A stretch of DNA of 64,000 nucleotides from Apoda limacodes. Taxonomy: Eukaryota > Arthropoda > Insecta > Lepidoptera > Limacodidae. The DNA is taken from assembly GCA_946406115.1 (NCBI GenBank), contig OX291544.1:28661521-28725520 (forward strand), given 5' to 3'. A program made the translations under genes and the position numbers. The notes beneath the pieces are model-generated. The model was not told the origin of the DNA and did not search any database. It worked only from the letters and a program-made list of their open reading frames with translations. Below, piece by piece: positions 20,741-32,770 of this stretch. How positions within the stretch are numbered: the first letter of the stretch is position 1; each line of letters opens with the position of its first letter.

Positions 20741-22454
20741 TTTTTTTATTACTGATTCCGTTGACCCGTTGCACTTTGCGTAACTTTTTTGGTAATGTTT
20801 TCATCAAAACCAATTCCTAGTTCTAGTAGTAGTAGTACACGTAGAAGTTTAGTTCTTGTAGTAGTATAAACAATAACCTAAGTAACAAAAGTCTGACAGG
20901 TAAAAACAAATTTTAAGACTCGAATAAAAATAGTAAAAAATCTTTTTTAGTTAAATTCTATCCTCTTTTTCTACCCCCATCACTAGCTTAGCTGACAGTT
21001 TGAGGTCTCGCAAGGTAGGTTATGAAAGTTTCTCATAAAAAAATCTATCAAAGCATAATGTTTTGTTACTTCAGAGAAAAGAAAATATCGCATTGTTAAA
21101 ATATCCGAAGCAAAATATCCCCCTAGAATAATTTACGTCAACAAAGCCATTGACCCGTTTATAGACAGCTGTTTGTGTCGCCTGAAAGAATATAAATGTG
21201 GATAAAGAATGCGTGGGTCGGTCGCAAAGTGCCTCTTAACAATGACGATCAAATGATACCTACTTGCTTCGTCAGCCTGCGATCGGAGGAAGAAAATAAG
21301 ATGGCTAAGAATAATCTGTTTTTTACCCAGCTTCGAAGGAAAGGGATTTCTTAATTTGTTTTGTATTTGGTTTAGGGATTAGTGCGACCTAAAAGAATAA
21401 AACTTTCTTATCTCACACATTACTACCGCACTAATGTTCTGTGGAAAGATTTGGAATAAAATCTCTTTTCTAATTTTCAATATACACAAATATGATTATT
21501 TTCATAGCAAAGACACAAGTCAAAGTCATAAATTTATGTAAATTATGTAAATGCGCAAGTCAAGGGAAAGAAAATTCTAAATAGATTTAAAGCACTTTAA
21601 AGTTATAATATATTTGAATATAAATAAATATATATATATAGAAGTTCATAATAAAAAAAATTAGATTAAAACAACAATATTTTTTTTATGAAATCTATAT
21701 GTATACGAAATGTTTTTTATTTTACTAATCATTTAAAACTTTATTTGATGTGAAACAAAGCTTTTTTTATTAAGAAATATTGAGATCGATTGCATTTTAT
21801 AATCAACAGATCTGACCTCACGTCAAGACTTGAATCTTCAAGTTCTCTTCAATAGACCTTTTGAGGTACCATACTGGCTGGAGGAATTCTCGACTGTATC
21901 TTATTTGTTCCGAAAAAACGCTCGTTAGGACGCTCCTAGTACATGAAACTAATAAACGGACAGTTTCTAATAGAATCAAGGAAGATATAATAAATATACA
22001 TAGTAGAAGAAATATTCCATCAAAGCCACTAAATTACCACAAAATGTTTGGAAAACCACGCAGGGATCCTCTTAGAGTAAATAACAACATTCAAGTGAAT
22101 TTAATAACGCATAAAAACACCAAATGAAAACAAAAAAAATTAATTAAATGTGTTAAAGAAGGTAAAAAAAAGATAGAAGGGCCGTTGGGACAAAAAAAAA
22201 TACTCTTAAAGTTGTGGATTGAAACTTAATTTTTTGTTATTCAATATTTCGTATGGACTTCGCATGCTTTTAAAATGGGTTCTACAGAATTTGGCATGCT
22301 TAACGCCGGATAAAAAAAAAGATCAAAAAATTATTCAAAATTATAAAATGTAAATTTTCACTTTGGTTTCAGATTTTCTTTGCTAAATCATGTGGTAAAT
22401 CAATCATTTTTAAACTGATCAATTTTCATCAATTTTAAACTGATATTAAGCATT
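20741..22454. other. AT-rich DNA without recognisable gene
   Basis: Nothing supported. The 88-codon frame at 21861-22127 is Lys/Asn/Arg-rich with no recognisable domain. Confidence 0.4.
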
Positions 22455-22715
22455 CACAGTAGCCTAGGGATGCTTGTTACATAATCCTTTTAACATCTAA
22501 TCATTCTGTTCTTGAAAAACTCCATACTGTAGTCCCTAGGGAAAACCTTAACAGGAAGTACATTCCACGACCTATGCGTTTACTAAGCTACGCTAAAACT
22601 ACACAGTGCATGAACATTTACCTTATAAATCTCTGCAATTCAAATCTCCTTAGACTCAGAGTTTAGGATGGCTAACAACTGATACAAGTATTATTCTCGC
22701 AGCTCGTCCTTAAAC
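22455..22715 (-). pseudogene. Heavily eroded LINE C-terminal fragment
   Basis: Minus-strand translation in pieces gives GRAARIILVSVVSHP, then, after stops, RSWNVLPVKVFPRDYSM and EFFKNRM. These match the order of the C-terminal region of CR1/Jockey-like ORF2 proteins (R-A-A-R-I ... W-N-x-L-P-x-x-V-F-P ... F-K-x-R). Many stops and frameshifts interrupt it. It is the same kind of element as LINE A at 50262-51062, but more decayed. Confidence 0.6.
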
Positions 22716-24524
22716 CGAATCTAAAGTGGCTGATAATTCACTTCTAAAAATGGCAAAAGTACTTAATATTGGACTTGCTAGTTATCAAGATTATAGCAGT
22801 CAATCAAGAGGATCTAATGCGTAACTGGTATATTAAAGCTAGGTTTCTTAACACCTGATGATTTCAATATAATTACAGAAAAAAAACAACAGTTTCAAGT
22901 TTTACTTAGCTTAATAAATATAAGGAAGCCGCGACAGTTCTTAAACATCTCAAACATTTTTAAACTAGTCATACCTTAAAACTGAATGGACCATCACAAT
23001 GCAGGAATTCTGTCGCGGATTGCAACGTTTAAGTGGCTGTAGTATTGCTTGAAAGATATTTGTAACATGTGCGTAACTGTATATTGTTGGGATACAAAAG
23101 TGGAAGTATAAATCGCGGCACGTACTCGTAAGTTGAACCTGTTGTGCGGTAACACATTTTCGGTTAGTTAGTACATTTGTCTGTACTGTACCTGCGGAGA
23201 TGACAGCCATTTTAGTTCAACTTACGTGCAGCGAACTATAACAACTATTGAAGGGTTGAAGCTAGATCAACACAACATTTATTTTAATATTTTGGTTTTT
23301 TTTTACAGTTATTTTTGGAATATATATGTAACGTACATTTGAATTATACACAAATTTTATGAAATATACACGGATACATACACATACCAAAAATAATGCA
23401 TTAATTTTACTCTCAATAGAGCAAATGTCAAATGTGGTTTTAAATAATGTACCTACTTAAAATGTACTTTGTGATTTCACAGAGTTACAAGACATTAGTC
23501 CTGTTTAAATATTTTACCTTACCGAGAGATTGATAAAATCAGAAAAAAATAGACTTTACCGTAAAGTCGGATTTCGACAAATTTAGTCATATTTTTAGTA
23601 AAATTCCAGTTTCTTTTATGTGAACGCGCCTGCATTTACATTTTTTTGTATTTTTGATATTTTGCTTCTTCTTAGAGAAATAACTTAAGGAAGCTATATT
23701 ATATACAAATTTAGGATGAAAATTACTAATATTCCTGTTTCTTTTATGTCAAAGACTTAATGTAAAAATTCATAATATTTTGCCTCTTTTAAAATCTTAA
23801 GAAAGCTCTGCATATGCTAATTTAGTCATACAAATTTTTACTAATATCACAGTTGCTTTTAAATGCAGCATTTTGTTTTCGTATTTTCAATCTTTTGCCT
23901 TTTGATTTTGAATCTTTACTGGAAACAGGTTAATTTTTATAAGAGAATGACTGTAAAAACATACCAAAAGAAGATACATGTTATTTTTTTCAATAATTGC
24001 AGTGTAACGATACGAGTAATACGATTATCATTTAATTATGTTTTGTTCTTCTTTTAAATAGGTTCTAAATAAAAAAGAAGTTGTTTGGCTCGCTATGTTT
24101 TGTTAATTTGCATTGTGAATATAATCGTCGAAGTGCACGAAATCCTTGAGCCGTAGGCTTTACTTGAGACGTAAACTTAATAAAAGATAATACAATGTTA
24201 GCTTATGGAGATACTCTTTTATATCCCTTTTAAATTATTCTTTTCGGAAAACACAGGAGTTGGAATAGTTAATCGTTTATTGAATAAGCGAAATTATCGA
24301 TTTAGGATTTCGTTTAACTTGTATCAATTAGAATTTTAATTTCCTGTAACTTGGTTGAGTTAAAATCTGATTTTTTTTTATTTAATTTAGGTTTACCCAA
24401 TAGGTGCATTCTAAGATGTTTGTAAAAGGGTTGCGAACAGAAACCTGACTAAGTTTTATTAAGTTCAATCTTGAAAATAACTTCTTCACATAAAAGATAT
24501 TCTGTAGTTTATCCGTCTGGTTGA
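22716..24524. other. AT-rich DNA without recognisable gene
   Basis: Nothing supported. An 81-codon minus frame (23210-22965) has no domain I recognise. Pieces at 23560, 23720 and 23820 repeat a loose CAGTTTCTTTTATGTG / CTGTTTCTTTTATGTC / CAGTTGCTTTTAAATG pattern at spacings of about 110-120 bp, suggesting a decayed tandem array. Confidence 0.35.
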
Positions 24525-24790
24525 AAAATTTTGCCAGCGGCTCCGCCCTTCCTAAATCAGCGTGGAATTTCTACGTCTAATCCTTAATTATACCAACGTA
24601 GTTTGCCTTGGAAAGCTGTATAGTTCGTTTAAGCTCAGTTATTATTATTCCCACGGAAAACTTTGAATTTTTCTGGATGAAATCCATTCTGTGTGCTTCC
24701 CTGGGACTCAAACTATCTCGATACCAAATATCATCTAAATTGCTTCTGCGGTTTAAGCGTGAAGAGGTAACAGACAGACAGATGGTAATA
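24525..24790 (-). mobile_element. Helitron-like element, nearly complete
   Basis: On the minus strand it runs from 'ctgtctgtctgttacctctt' through 'cacgcttaaaccgca', 'ttggtatcgagatagtttga', 'gtcccagggaagcacac' to 'gggcggagccgctggcaaaa', i.e. 5' module to 3' hairpin of the family seen at 3858, 5690 and 7338. The final CTAG has been lost. Open frames on both strands here are incidental. Confidence 0.6.
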
Positions 24791-25284
24791 TCAGTATGGA
24801 TTTTGAGTTCCTTTATCAACCACTTCTTTTATCTTCCTATCCTTTATTTCCGTATATATTTATTAGTTGATATGGGTGGACAAATTATTTTCCGCCACCT
24901 CTTTAAACTAAATAATTAAATTTATTTTATGAAGCTAATTATAATTGATAATTATTATTTCAAAAATAACGGAAATAATATTTTTTCGCCAGTTCTATTG
25001 AAGATAACTATTATTTTTATGCAATCAATACATTAAAAGTATTGACCGACCAAAGTTTCGGTATCGGTTACGGGTTTGGCTAGTTTCGGCCAAAAATACT
25101 AGTTTCGGTTTAGTCATAAACTAAACATATGACATCAAACATATCTGAAATAGTTTACGTATAGCAAAGAGGAATACCTCCTAAAACGTAACTTACGAGC
25201 AGTAAAATGTTTCTGTTAATATATGACGGGAGTTACTTCCTCACAAGCAGTACTGGTACCTACCTTACCTAATAACTAATAATA
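24791..25284. other. No recognisable gene
   Basis: AT-rich. 'gtttcggtatcggttacggg' and 'ctagtttcggccaaaaatac' (25055-25105) form a small, loosely repeated patch. Confidence 0.3.
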
Positions 25285-25519
25285 TATTTTTTTTATTGAC
25301 CTGAAAAGGTTTACAATTTTACATTTGTGCATTACAGTACAACGATTTAACAAATGATTGTAAAGTATGTGTAGGTGAAAGTTAAGTACCTAAACTAGGT
25401 CTAGCCTGCTCTTATAGGCACTTTGCTTTTCAGTAAATAGTTTTGTTATTTTCATTGTTATAGATGTTGATTGGGGGAACTAGAACGATTATTATTATAG
25501 AAGAAAATAATCTATAAAT

Positions 25520-25690
25520 GTGGGTGCATGTATGTTGTGTGTGTTTGGATGTGTGTGTATAGGTTTGTAAGGATGTGTGAGAGTGAGTATGTGTTTGGCA
25601 GAAAATTTACGTCATAGATGTGTGTGCATGTGTGTGTGTGTATGTGTGAGAAGATGTGTTAGAGTGAATATGTGTTTGTAAGAAAACATT
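25520..25690. repeat. TG-rich tandem duplication in LINE C 3' region
   Basis: Two degenerate units of roughly 90-110 bp, each running from AT(A)(A/G)ATGTG(G/T)GTGCATGT through GTGTTAGAGTGA(G/A)TATGTGTTTG to an AAAA-T word. Both are rich in TGTG. This probably arose by slippage inside the LINE 3' untranslated part. Confidence 0.7.
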
Positions 25691-25799
25691 TGTCTTGTGA
25701 GTGTATTTCTGAGGTAAGAGTAGTAGTGATATTGTCCTAAGCACTTAATTACTTTTGTACGTAGTTTCGTAATGTTGGGAGTTAGGTTATAAGAGTGAG

Positions 25800-28062
25800 T
25801 AAATTATCAGTTGCAGTAAAAAAATGTGTTGTGTAAGTAATAAGTTCTGTATAATTTTTTTTTAGTGAAATTTGTTTTAATTTTGTAAATTAAGTTTCGC
25901 ATTTAATCTTATTGTGTAGAAGAGGACCAACAAAAGAGAGGAAACGGTTCGAAAATTTTCTTTTAAGTTAGGGAGCTGGGATAGAAACATGTTTTCTAAT
26001 ACTATTCAAGACTATATTATTTCATTCAAATGAGGCATGTTGTTTGAATGCGATGTTGTCTTACTGTGAGTTCTTTATACGCATTGTATATTTTTTTTGT
26101 AGAATATCTGTAAGGAAGACAGTTTATGACTTCAGGAACAGAAGGTTGAGCTCTTTCAACACGCAAAATATTAGTTTTGTGTGTTTCTCCCCAGACATTA
26201 ATACAGTAGGTCAGTATAGATTAATGCAGGGCAAAGTACATAGTTATAAGAATGTTTTGTCGAATATATGTCTTATGTTTCTAAAAACGAAAATAAGTTA
26301 GCGTATTCTTTTTGTTAAAGTTTTTATATGGTTAGATGAAAGAAGAGCGTGGTATCAAAATATTTTAATAGTTGTAACTTTTTCTAAAGTAGGACATGTG
26401 CAATTTTTTTTAAAGTGATAATTACTATTGTTATGATGTGCTTTAACGCACATATCTGCAATATGCTGAGTTTTAATAGTAATAGAAATGTTAACAAATT
26501 TAGTTTTTCCTTTATTCAATGCAAGAAGATTTGATTTGATAGCATTAGTTGAATTATATTAAAACCTACTTGAGCATACTGAAATACTTCTTCCCAGGTA
26601 GAATAAGGCTGTGTCGTCTGAAAATGCTACAAACTTACAATTGCCTAGCTTTGTATTTACAATGTCATTAATGTAGGTCAGGAAGAGAGTTAGAACTAAA
26701 ACACTGCCTTGAGGTACGTCATAATTTATGGGAAAGGGATTGTAATTGTAGATGCAATTTTGACAGATTATCTACGTTCAGTGAGATAACTTGCAAATAG
26801 CTTAAGTCGATCATCGCTTATGCCATATGACTCCAGTTTGTTAAACAATAAAGTAACTGAAACAGTGTCAAAGACTTTCACTAGATCTAGAAATATTGCT
26901 ATAATTCTGACAGCATCAAGTTCCATTACTAGATAACCTGACACTATAGCATTTAACCTTTCACGGCAGAATCCGAACTGGCAGGGCGATAAAAGCTCGT
27001 TCTTCTCGAAATAGTTGGTTAGTCTTTCATTGATAAATTTTTCTAAAATATTAGATAGACATTTTGGAGCGATATGGGTCGGTAATTACTAGAGAATTTA
27101 GTATCACCATCTTTATGGATTGGTATAATTACAGATAGCTACATTTGGGATGGAAATATAGATGATGTAAAGGAAAGGTTACAAATGTAGGTAATTAATG
27201 GGGCCAAAGACGAAAGTTATATTCTGAAACTTTGTTAAAACTATTGTTCCAGCCTGGAGAACTGTCAGCTTTTAGTCCTTCTATTATAGAAATCACTTCC
27301 ATAGTATCGGTTTCTAAAAGTACAAATGAGTTTTCTGTGTGAGTCATATTGGTTGTTTTTTAATTTTTTCCAAAAAAGTTACGATATCTTTTATACGTTA
27401 TTTTGAGAATTTCATTATCAGGTGATCTTTTTCTTTAGCTTTAAACGGAGTTTGTTCTTGTGGCGTGTACATTTAAGAAGTCCAGGTGCTATCCATGGTT
27501 GTTGAGTTAGATATATTTTTATTTGTAGTATTTTTTTATATAATTTTCCTCAAGGATATAATTAAATAATTGGTTGCTATGTTAGTTTCGTCAGTTTCTA
27601 AAATAGACTTTGTATTTTTTTTCCTCTATAATTATGTTGTTCTATGTTTATGTTGATAGCTCCTGCTAGTAAATTATTGGGATATGTAGATAATGAGGCA
27701 AGTATATGATCTAGAGAATTAAGAAAGTTGTCTATATTTGAAAAAGATGGGGACCTATAGGTATATAGATAACATGGCTGTTGTTTTGTTAATTGTTGTG
27801 ATTAGACAGTTAGCATCCAAAAATTCAGGTTTCTAGGTAAATAGTGTTAAGTTATTCCTCACGTATATGACAATACCGTCAATCTGATTATTTACTATTT
27901 CTTGATGTATGGGGGTATAAGAATCCAGGGAAGGTGGGGAAGCCAGCATTCAGTAAGAATTATTACGTCAGGATAAAAATCTAATTTTGATAGTAACGTT
28001 GAGAACTCATTTATATTACGGTTTATACTTCTAATGTTTTGCGTAATAATGGTAAGCTCTCG
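25800..28062 (-). pseudogene. LINE C ORF2 remnant (APE endonuclease + reverse transcriptase)
   Basis: The family's protein nicks target DNA and reverse-transcribes the element RNA at the nick. On the minus strand the endonuclease start is seen as ITQNIRSINRN (about 28055-28020) and DVIILTECWLP (about 27965-27940). RT landmarks follow: KFINERLTNYFEKNELLSP (27060-27000), CQFGFCRERLNA, IIAIFLDL-KVFDTV (26905-26860), DVPQGSVL (26725-26700) and the active-site segment F-S-D-D-T-A (26630-26605), where the usual Ala of ADD is Ser. A C-terminal region of the type GRNTQN ... SYK-N-IQC follows to about 25950. Stops and frameshifts are frequent, so no product is expected. Confidence 0.82.
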
Positions 28063-29049
28063 GTTAAAATTATTTTTTGAAGGTTTAATTGCTTCCGGAT
28101 CACATAGACAAGAAGAAGATACTTCGTAAGTATCTATATTATTTATAAGATCTTTTATGTAATCAATTTTGATTAGTCAATAAGAACTGAACTAAATATT
28201 GGGTTAGACTAATTATTATAGGTACCTTATATGGATTCCTTTTAAAGTAGTGTTAAGACGATAATTATCACACAGCGACATGTATTTGGAAACGTAAATT
28301 TAATATAGAGTTTATATATGAGTATTGAATGGTTAGATTATTTGTTGTATAATTGCATAGAATAAGCGTTTTATACTTTTGTAAATACTGATGATTATTC
28401 TTCTTGTCAATTTATATAATATTTTTCCACTAGGCGGCAAGAGTATGTAAATATAATGGAAAAAAGTTGTAAATTGATTTGTAAGCTATATATTATATTC
28501 CTAAGTTTATAGTTTCGGTAAATGTTGTATTTAAGTTAATATATATAATTTTGGGATAAAAATTTAGTAACTTTGAAGGTAGAAGTGGCATAACGGTATA
28601 ACGCAAAGTAGTTTATTAGGATTATAAATGCGGGAGATAAATAAAATTAAAGTTTGATATATTGTGTGTAGATTAAAAATATAGAACGGCATATATAAGT
28701 ATAAAGATGAGAAATTAAAAATAAAACTATTAAAAGAAAATGCCAAATAATGTCGACAGTCTCTCTTACTAATTATGTATATGTAAATGTATGTAATTGT
28801 TGAGGTGAAGTGTGATGTTGGGATAAAGAAAGAGGTTATTGAATAGGATTTATATTGTATGATGGTATGATAGTAAAGTACTATACGGCTCGATTGATTA
28901 TTATGTACGCTATTATTAAAACCTCGTTTATTATGTGACAAATTAATATGAATAAATTTATGTTCTCAAAATTATTCCTAATTTGTGTGTTTGATCTGTA
29001 AACTGGTGTATAATATAATTTACGGGTTTCCTTTTGTTTTTTAATCACT

Positions 29050-30075
29050 ATACAATATGACATTCATTATTATTCCCTGATATTTCTTTTCAGTTCTGTA
29101 AGTTGGATTTTGTTGTTGATAATAATGTACGGGCTGCCATTCCATTCTAGTAGAAGTATCTGACCGTTTGATACCCACCAGTACGCGTAATTGTGTTCCT
29201 TTGCGAAGTTTTTTGTGGAAGAAGTTCTGATAAGTAAATAGGTATGCCTGATTCTGATAGCCCCAGATGGGTTGCTGATGGTCGCGTATTGCTTTAATTT
29301 GTGATGTATTGTTTTATGCTAGTAATTACTTCAGTCTTTGTGGATTGTGGAAGATAGATTGAAACTCAACAACTAATGCAGATTGTTTACTTCCCTTTTT
29401 AGAAGGGCTCCTTGTGATGACTTTTACGTAATTCTTATGAATTTTAATGTCTAGATTTTAGGCGAGTGAAAACAGCATGCTATAAAGTTGGTTTTTGTTC
29501 TCGTTAAGTGTTTGGGAACATTTCTTATATGAATGCAAGTTTTCGTAGAATGCCTTTCAAGGTGTTCTATTCTCTAATTTAAGACACTTATTTATAGCTT
29601 CAAATATTTTTTTCATTATCCAAGCCCTTTGTGGTGGTATTCGCTCCTTCAATTTTTCAGAAAAAAGGTTCATCGATTTTTCGATGACTTGGTTAGTCGA
29701 ACGTATGTCCTGAGTTTAGGCTTTAACTATTTTGATATGATCTTCAAGAGTTTCGAAACGTCTTTGCTGGTCTTCAAATAGAGATGTAACCATAGATGTG
29801 AACTCATCTTTTAAGTAGGCAATTCATTCAGTTTTATTTCATCACTTTTCCTGCGCCTTGCGCTGTGTGATATTTAAATCCTCCGCTGAAGCACAACTGC
29901 TTAAAGAATTGTTAAATGTGAATAGTGTGCTGGTTGATGGAAGTTTTTTTGAAGGGCTGCGTCACATGTTTGCTTACACTAGAATGCTCTGAGCACAGTC
30001 TACAAGCATAAACAACCGCTACGATTTGTAGTTCGTTGCTCTCCTGCTTACTTCTGATAGCCTAGTACTCCATGA
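29050..30075 (-). pseudogene. LINE C ORF1 remnant
   Basis: Minus-strand pieces read DEFTSMVTSLFEDQQRRFET and LEDHIKIVKA (coiled-coil-like, near 29800-29720), then IHIRNVPK (29525-29500), NLDIKIHKNYVKVI (29465-29420), SALVVEFQS and VLVGIKRSDTSTRMEWQPV (29190-29130). I recognise this order as the ORF1 protein of insect Jockey/CR1-like LINEs: coiled coil, an RNA-binding-like region, then a conserved C-terminal block. It would bind the element RNA. A possible start is ATG near 30074, but a stop follows three codons later. Frames are broken throughout. Confidence 0.65.
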
Positions 30076-30439
30076 GTTTTGTGTACTAAGAGTTTATTTG
30101 AGCCTAGGCGTACAATGCGCGGTTTTTTTGACTAATCGTCGAAGTAGACGCTCTGCGTCTTATTTTACCAAGAAATTAGTGATTCGTCGGAGCAATCACT
30201 ATTTCGTACAATTTAAATGTTTAGCACTTTGACACTTCTGAATTCCTATTTTGATATTTTTTTTAATATAAAAATGAATTATTTAATGATTTAATGAAAC
30301 AAAAAGATTTACTAGCAGGTTCACAGCAGAAAGCGGTCCGAGGGGAATAGGTAACTCCAAAAGTAGTTACATTTAAGTAATAATTAAGTTAAGCTTGTGT
30401 CTCAGTTATAGTCGTCAACCAACGTTAAGCAATCGATAT

Positions 30440-30525
30440 GCGGAGGTAAGCAACGTCGAACGTGGTCAATCTTTAGATGGGTAAGTGCTTAGCAGCACAT
30501 TTTTGTAAGCGCCTAGTTGCTTCAA
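30440..30525 (+). repeat. 5S-rRNA-like fragment, probably 5S-derived SINE
   Basis: The stretch 'ggaggtaagcaacgtcgaac', 'gtggtcaatctttagatggg' resembles the internal control region and 3' half of 5S rRNA (consensus order G-AGTTAAGCAACGTCGGGC, G-GGTCAGTACTTGGATGGG). The copy lacks the 5' third and has several substitutions, so it is not a working 5S gene. A 5S-derived (SINE3-type) element fragment is the simplest reading. Confidence 0.5.
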
Positions 30526-30629
30526 AGGAAAAGTTTAACGTATATTTCTGGCTGTTTTCATATGAGAGCAGACGTTAATCCACTGACGGCTTGAAAATTT
30601 TGATAGTCCTACTAGTCCAGACTGGCCAC

Positions 30630-30725
30630 GATTTGACAACGTATGCCAATCTACACTGGGCTAGCGTGGTAGACTATGGTCTAAGCCTTATTTCTCTAAA
30701 GAAAGGCCCCAGTAGAGACACGCAA
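30630..30725 (+). mobile_element. LINE/SINE 3'-end fragment
   Basis: Contains 'caatctacactgggctagcg', 'tggtagactatggtctaagc' and 'ctctaaagaaaggcccc'. These are diverged forms of 'ccgcactgggccagcgtggt ... tacggcctaaacc', a 3'-terminal signature of a common lepidopteran LINE family. Confidence 0.55.
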
Positions 30726-31745
30726 CGGAATAAGCAACAACTATAAACGTCCTTTTAAAATTCCAATGTTCATAATATAGACATCATCGTCATCAATGAA
30801 CGTCACCATAATGAAGTCATATTCGTTATTGACTAACTACTTTAAAAAATTACAAAAATAAATGAAACGAAAATATTAAAGTACTGTGTAATATAAGCTT
30901 AAATCGTCAACAGTTTCAATTCACAATAAAGTTTAATAGTTAATCCGAAAAAGCACAAATAAATCACAAAAATAAAAAATATCACAATTTTATTAATATC
31001 ATATACGAAAAGCCAAAATGGTACCGTATGAGATTAAACATGTTTAATAAAGGACAAAATACATTTTAAATATTTTTTATGAAACTTATTTTCACTTACG
31101 CAATCTCTTCCAAATAAGTTCACTTTCATTCATCTAATTTCATAATTATATATTTTCTTTACAAAGACAAATTTCAAAGCGAATTTCCTTTTGAAAATTG
31201 AAATGTAAGTAACATTTCTCAAAAGGAAATATATTATAATTCAATTTCCTCATAACCATAAAAGAGAACTTAAATGTCGTTAATCTTTTAAACAACATTC
31301 CAGTAAATAATTTTATTATTATTACCCTTACCTCAAAATGAGTCACTTAAATATTTAATCACATAACAATCACACTTAATCACAATAATGAATCACTAAT
31401 ATAATCACTACACTTAGTCCCCCGAAATGCGTATACGGGATTCAAAGAAAACAAAGATTCGCGTAGATCGTCGTGCTACGAACGGAGATCAGAGTTACAC
31501 TGAGTGCGTAGCACTGCTACGACGGGGTTACGGCGCGCGCATCTTAGCTACGAAAATGATGATTTCGACACATTTATCAAACTAATCCTCTAAAATTGAA
31601 CTAAATAATGACATAGCTGATTCAATTACGTAATTCAATTGTAAGGGATTGTGATAACAATTAGTATAATGGGACACAAATATATCACTGTACTATTTTT
31701 TATATGTTCATTGTATAATAGTTAAAACTGCTAGTCAACAAATTT
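30726..31745. other. AT-rich DNA, one GC-rich patch
   Basis: No gene supported. At 31455-31550 a GC-rich patch contains 'cgtagatcgtcgtgctacga' and 'gcgtagcactgctacgacgg', loosely inverted copies of each other; it may be a TE end. A 66-codon minus frame (31346-31146) has no recognisable domain. Confidence 0.35.
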
Positions 31746-32030
31746 GGTAGTAGCCTAGGTTTTCGATTATATCAGACGTTCTAAATGGCAGAGGTTCGAG
31801 CCCGGCGTGTACCAATGAGTCTTCTACTTATTTTTTGCGATTACATTGATTATTTACATCACTGGCTTTTCGGTAAAGGGAAACATCGTGAGGAAACCTG
31901 CATATGTCAAAAAGAGACATATATGAAGTTCACAATCCGCACTGACTCCTCTTGTGAACTGTGGCCAAAATTGACCTCGGTGAGATACGGCCCTGGCCCA
32001 TCAGTGCAGACGTATAAAACTGATTAAGGA
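31746..32030 (+). mobile_element. tRNA-derived SINE (family 1), copy 3, with perfect TSD
   Basis: Same word order as the SINE at 15677; B box GGTTCGAGCC at 31793-31802. It is bounded by a perfect 13-bp target-site duplication AGTCAACAAATTT (31733-31745 and 32031-32043), which fixes its ends and shows that it arrived by LINE-type target-primed insertion. The plus-strand frame across it is incidental. Confidence 0.95.
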
Positions 32031-32043
32031 AGTCAACAAATTT

Positions 32044-32394
32044 AAAATTATTGCTTTATATCTTAAACACATAATTTTTTTGTTTCTGAATGATTTTGCA
32101 TGTGTAGTGACTAAATTTTCAATAACAGTATTATATGCTTTATTTTTTTTTGAATATTTCAGTCAATAGAAAAACTCGATACTAATTTTTATAGTGACAA
32201 CTTTTTTGGAAAATAGTTATTTAGGAACCAATTTTTTTTGGAGTTATTGTTTATTAATTTGTTTATTTTATTGTTGTTATTTTAGAGTTAGAAAAAATAT
32301 GTTTTGTAGAGTTTTGATGTTTAAGAAACAGCTATATAAGTATGTTTAAGAAAATAACAGTACAAGATATATTTAATAAAAGACAAAAAGTCTA
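32044..32394. other. No recognisable gene
   Basis: AT-rich, nothing supported. Confidence 0.35.
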
Positions 32395-32475
32395 GCCTAC
32401 GTCCTTCTCCGTTCGTTCCTTGTGCGAAGTTTTAACTCAATTGGATATTCTGTTCTACTTTAATATCGGAGTACT
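32395..32475 (-). mobile_element. Helitron-like internal fragment
   Basis: 'agcctacgtccttctccgtt', 'cgttccttgtgcgaagtttt' is the same internal word group as at 20600-20660. Confidence 0.4.
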
Positions 32476-32669
32476 CTTAAATATCTAAACACACAATTGA
32501 CGATATTTGTTGCTTCTTATGGTATGCTATATAAAAACAAAAAATAATAAAAAACACGTATACCACAATTTTATTTTTAGTAGCTTACAAACTTATTTAT
32601 ATTACTAAGTGTTTCAATACAAATTGTATACCTGTTATTTGATCAACAAAGTATTGCATTACAACTTTA

Positions 32670-32770
32670 AAAAGTTGAGTTTCTTGCCGGCTCTTTTTGG
32701 CGGTATGTTTACATTGAATTGACGAGTCGAAAGTGTTTTCAGAAACCTACTTGAATAAATAATTGTTTTG
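32670..32770 (-). repeat. Inverted relative of the 9160/9500 repeat
   Basis: Reads 'gagtttcttgccggctcttt' to 'aacctacttgaataaataat'. Its reverse complement matches the order 'attcaa...' to 'ccggcaagaaac' of the repeat split by the SINE at 9223. Confidence 0.5.

Larger units (their letters stand above)
25285..30110 (-). mobile_element. Near full-length but inactive LINE (element C)
   Basis: One minus-strand non-LTR retrotransposon about 4.8 kb long, read from 30110 (5') to 25285 (3'). In order: a 5' region, ORF1 remnant, ORF2 endonuclease, reverse transcriptase, C-terminal region, a TG-rich 3' part and an A-rich end with AATAAA-like sequence near 25287-25295. All frames are broken by many stops and indels, so it is an old insertion. 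Domain order and motifs fit the Jockey/CR1-like group with an APE-type endonuclease. The small plus-strand frames within it are incidental. Confidence 0.8.

Noticed and set aside
22965..23210. 81-codon minus-strand frame with splice-like AG and GT sites
   Set aside because: No domain, no consistent exon-intron pattern; likely chance.
28564..28941. 125-codon open frame, minus strand
   Set aside because: Tyr/Ile/Ser/Phe-rich translation of AT-rich DNA inside the LINE C region, between ORF1 and ORF2; no domain.
30440..30525. Possible functional 5S rRNA gene
   Set aside because: 5' third missing and several substitutions in conserved positions.
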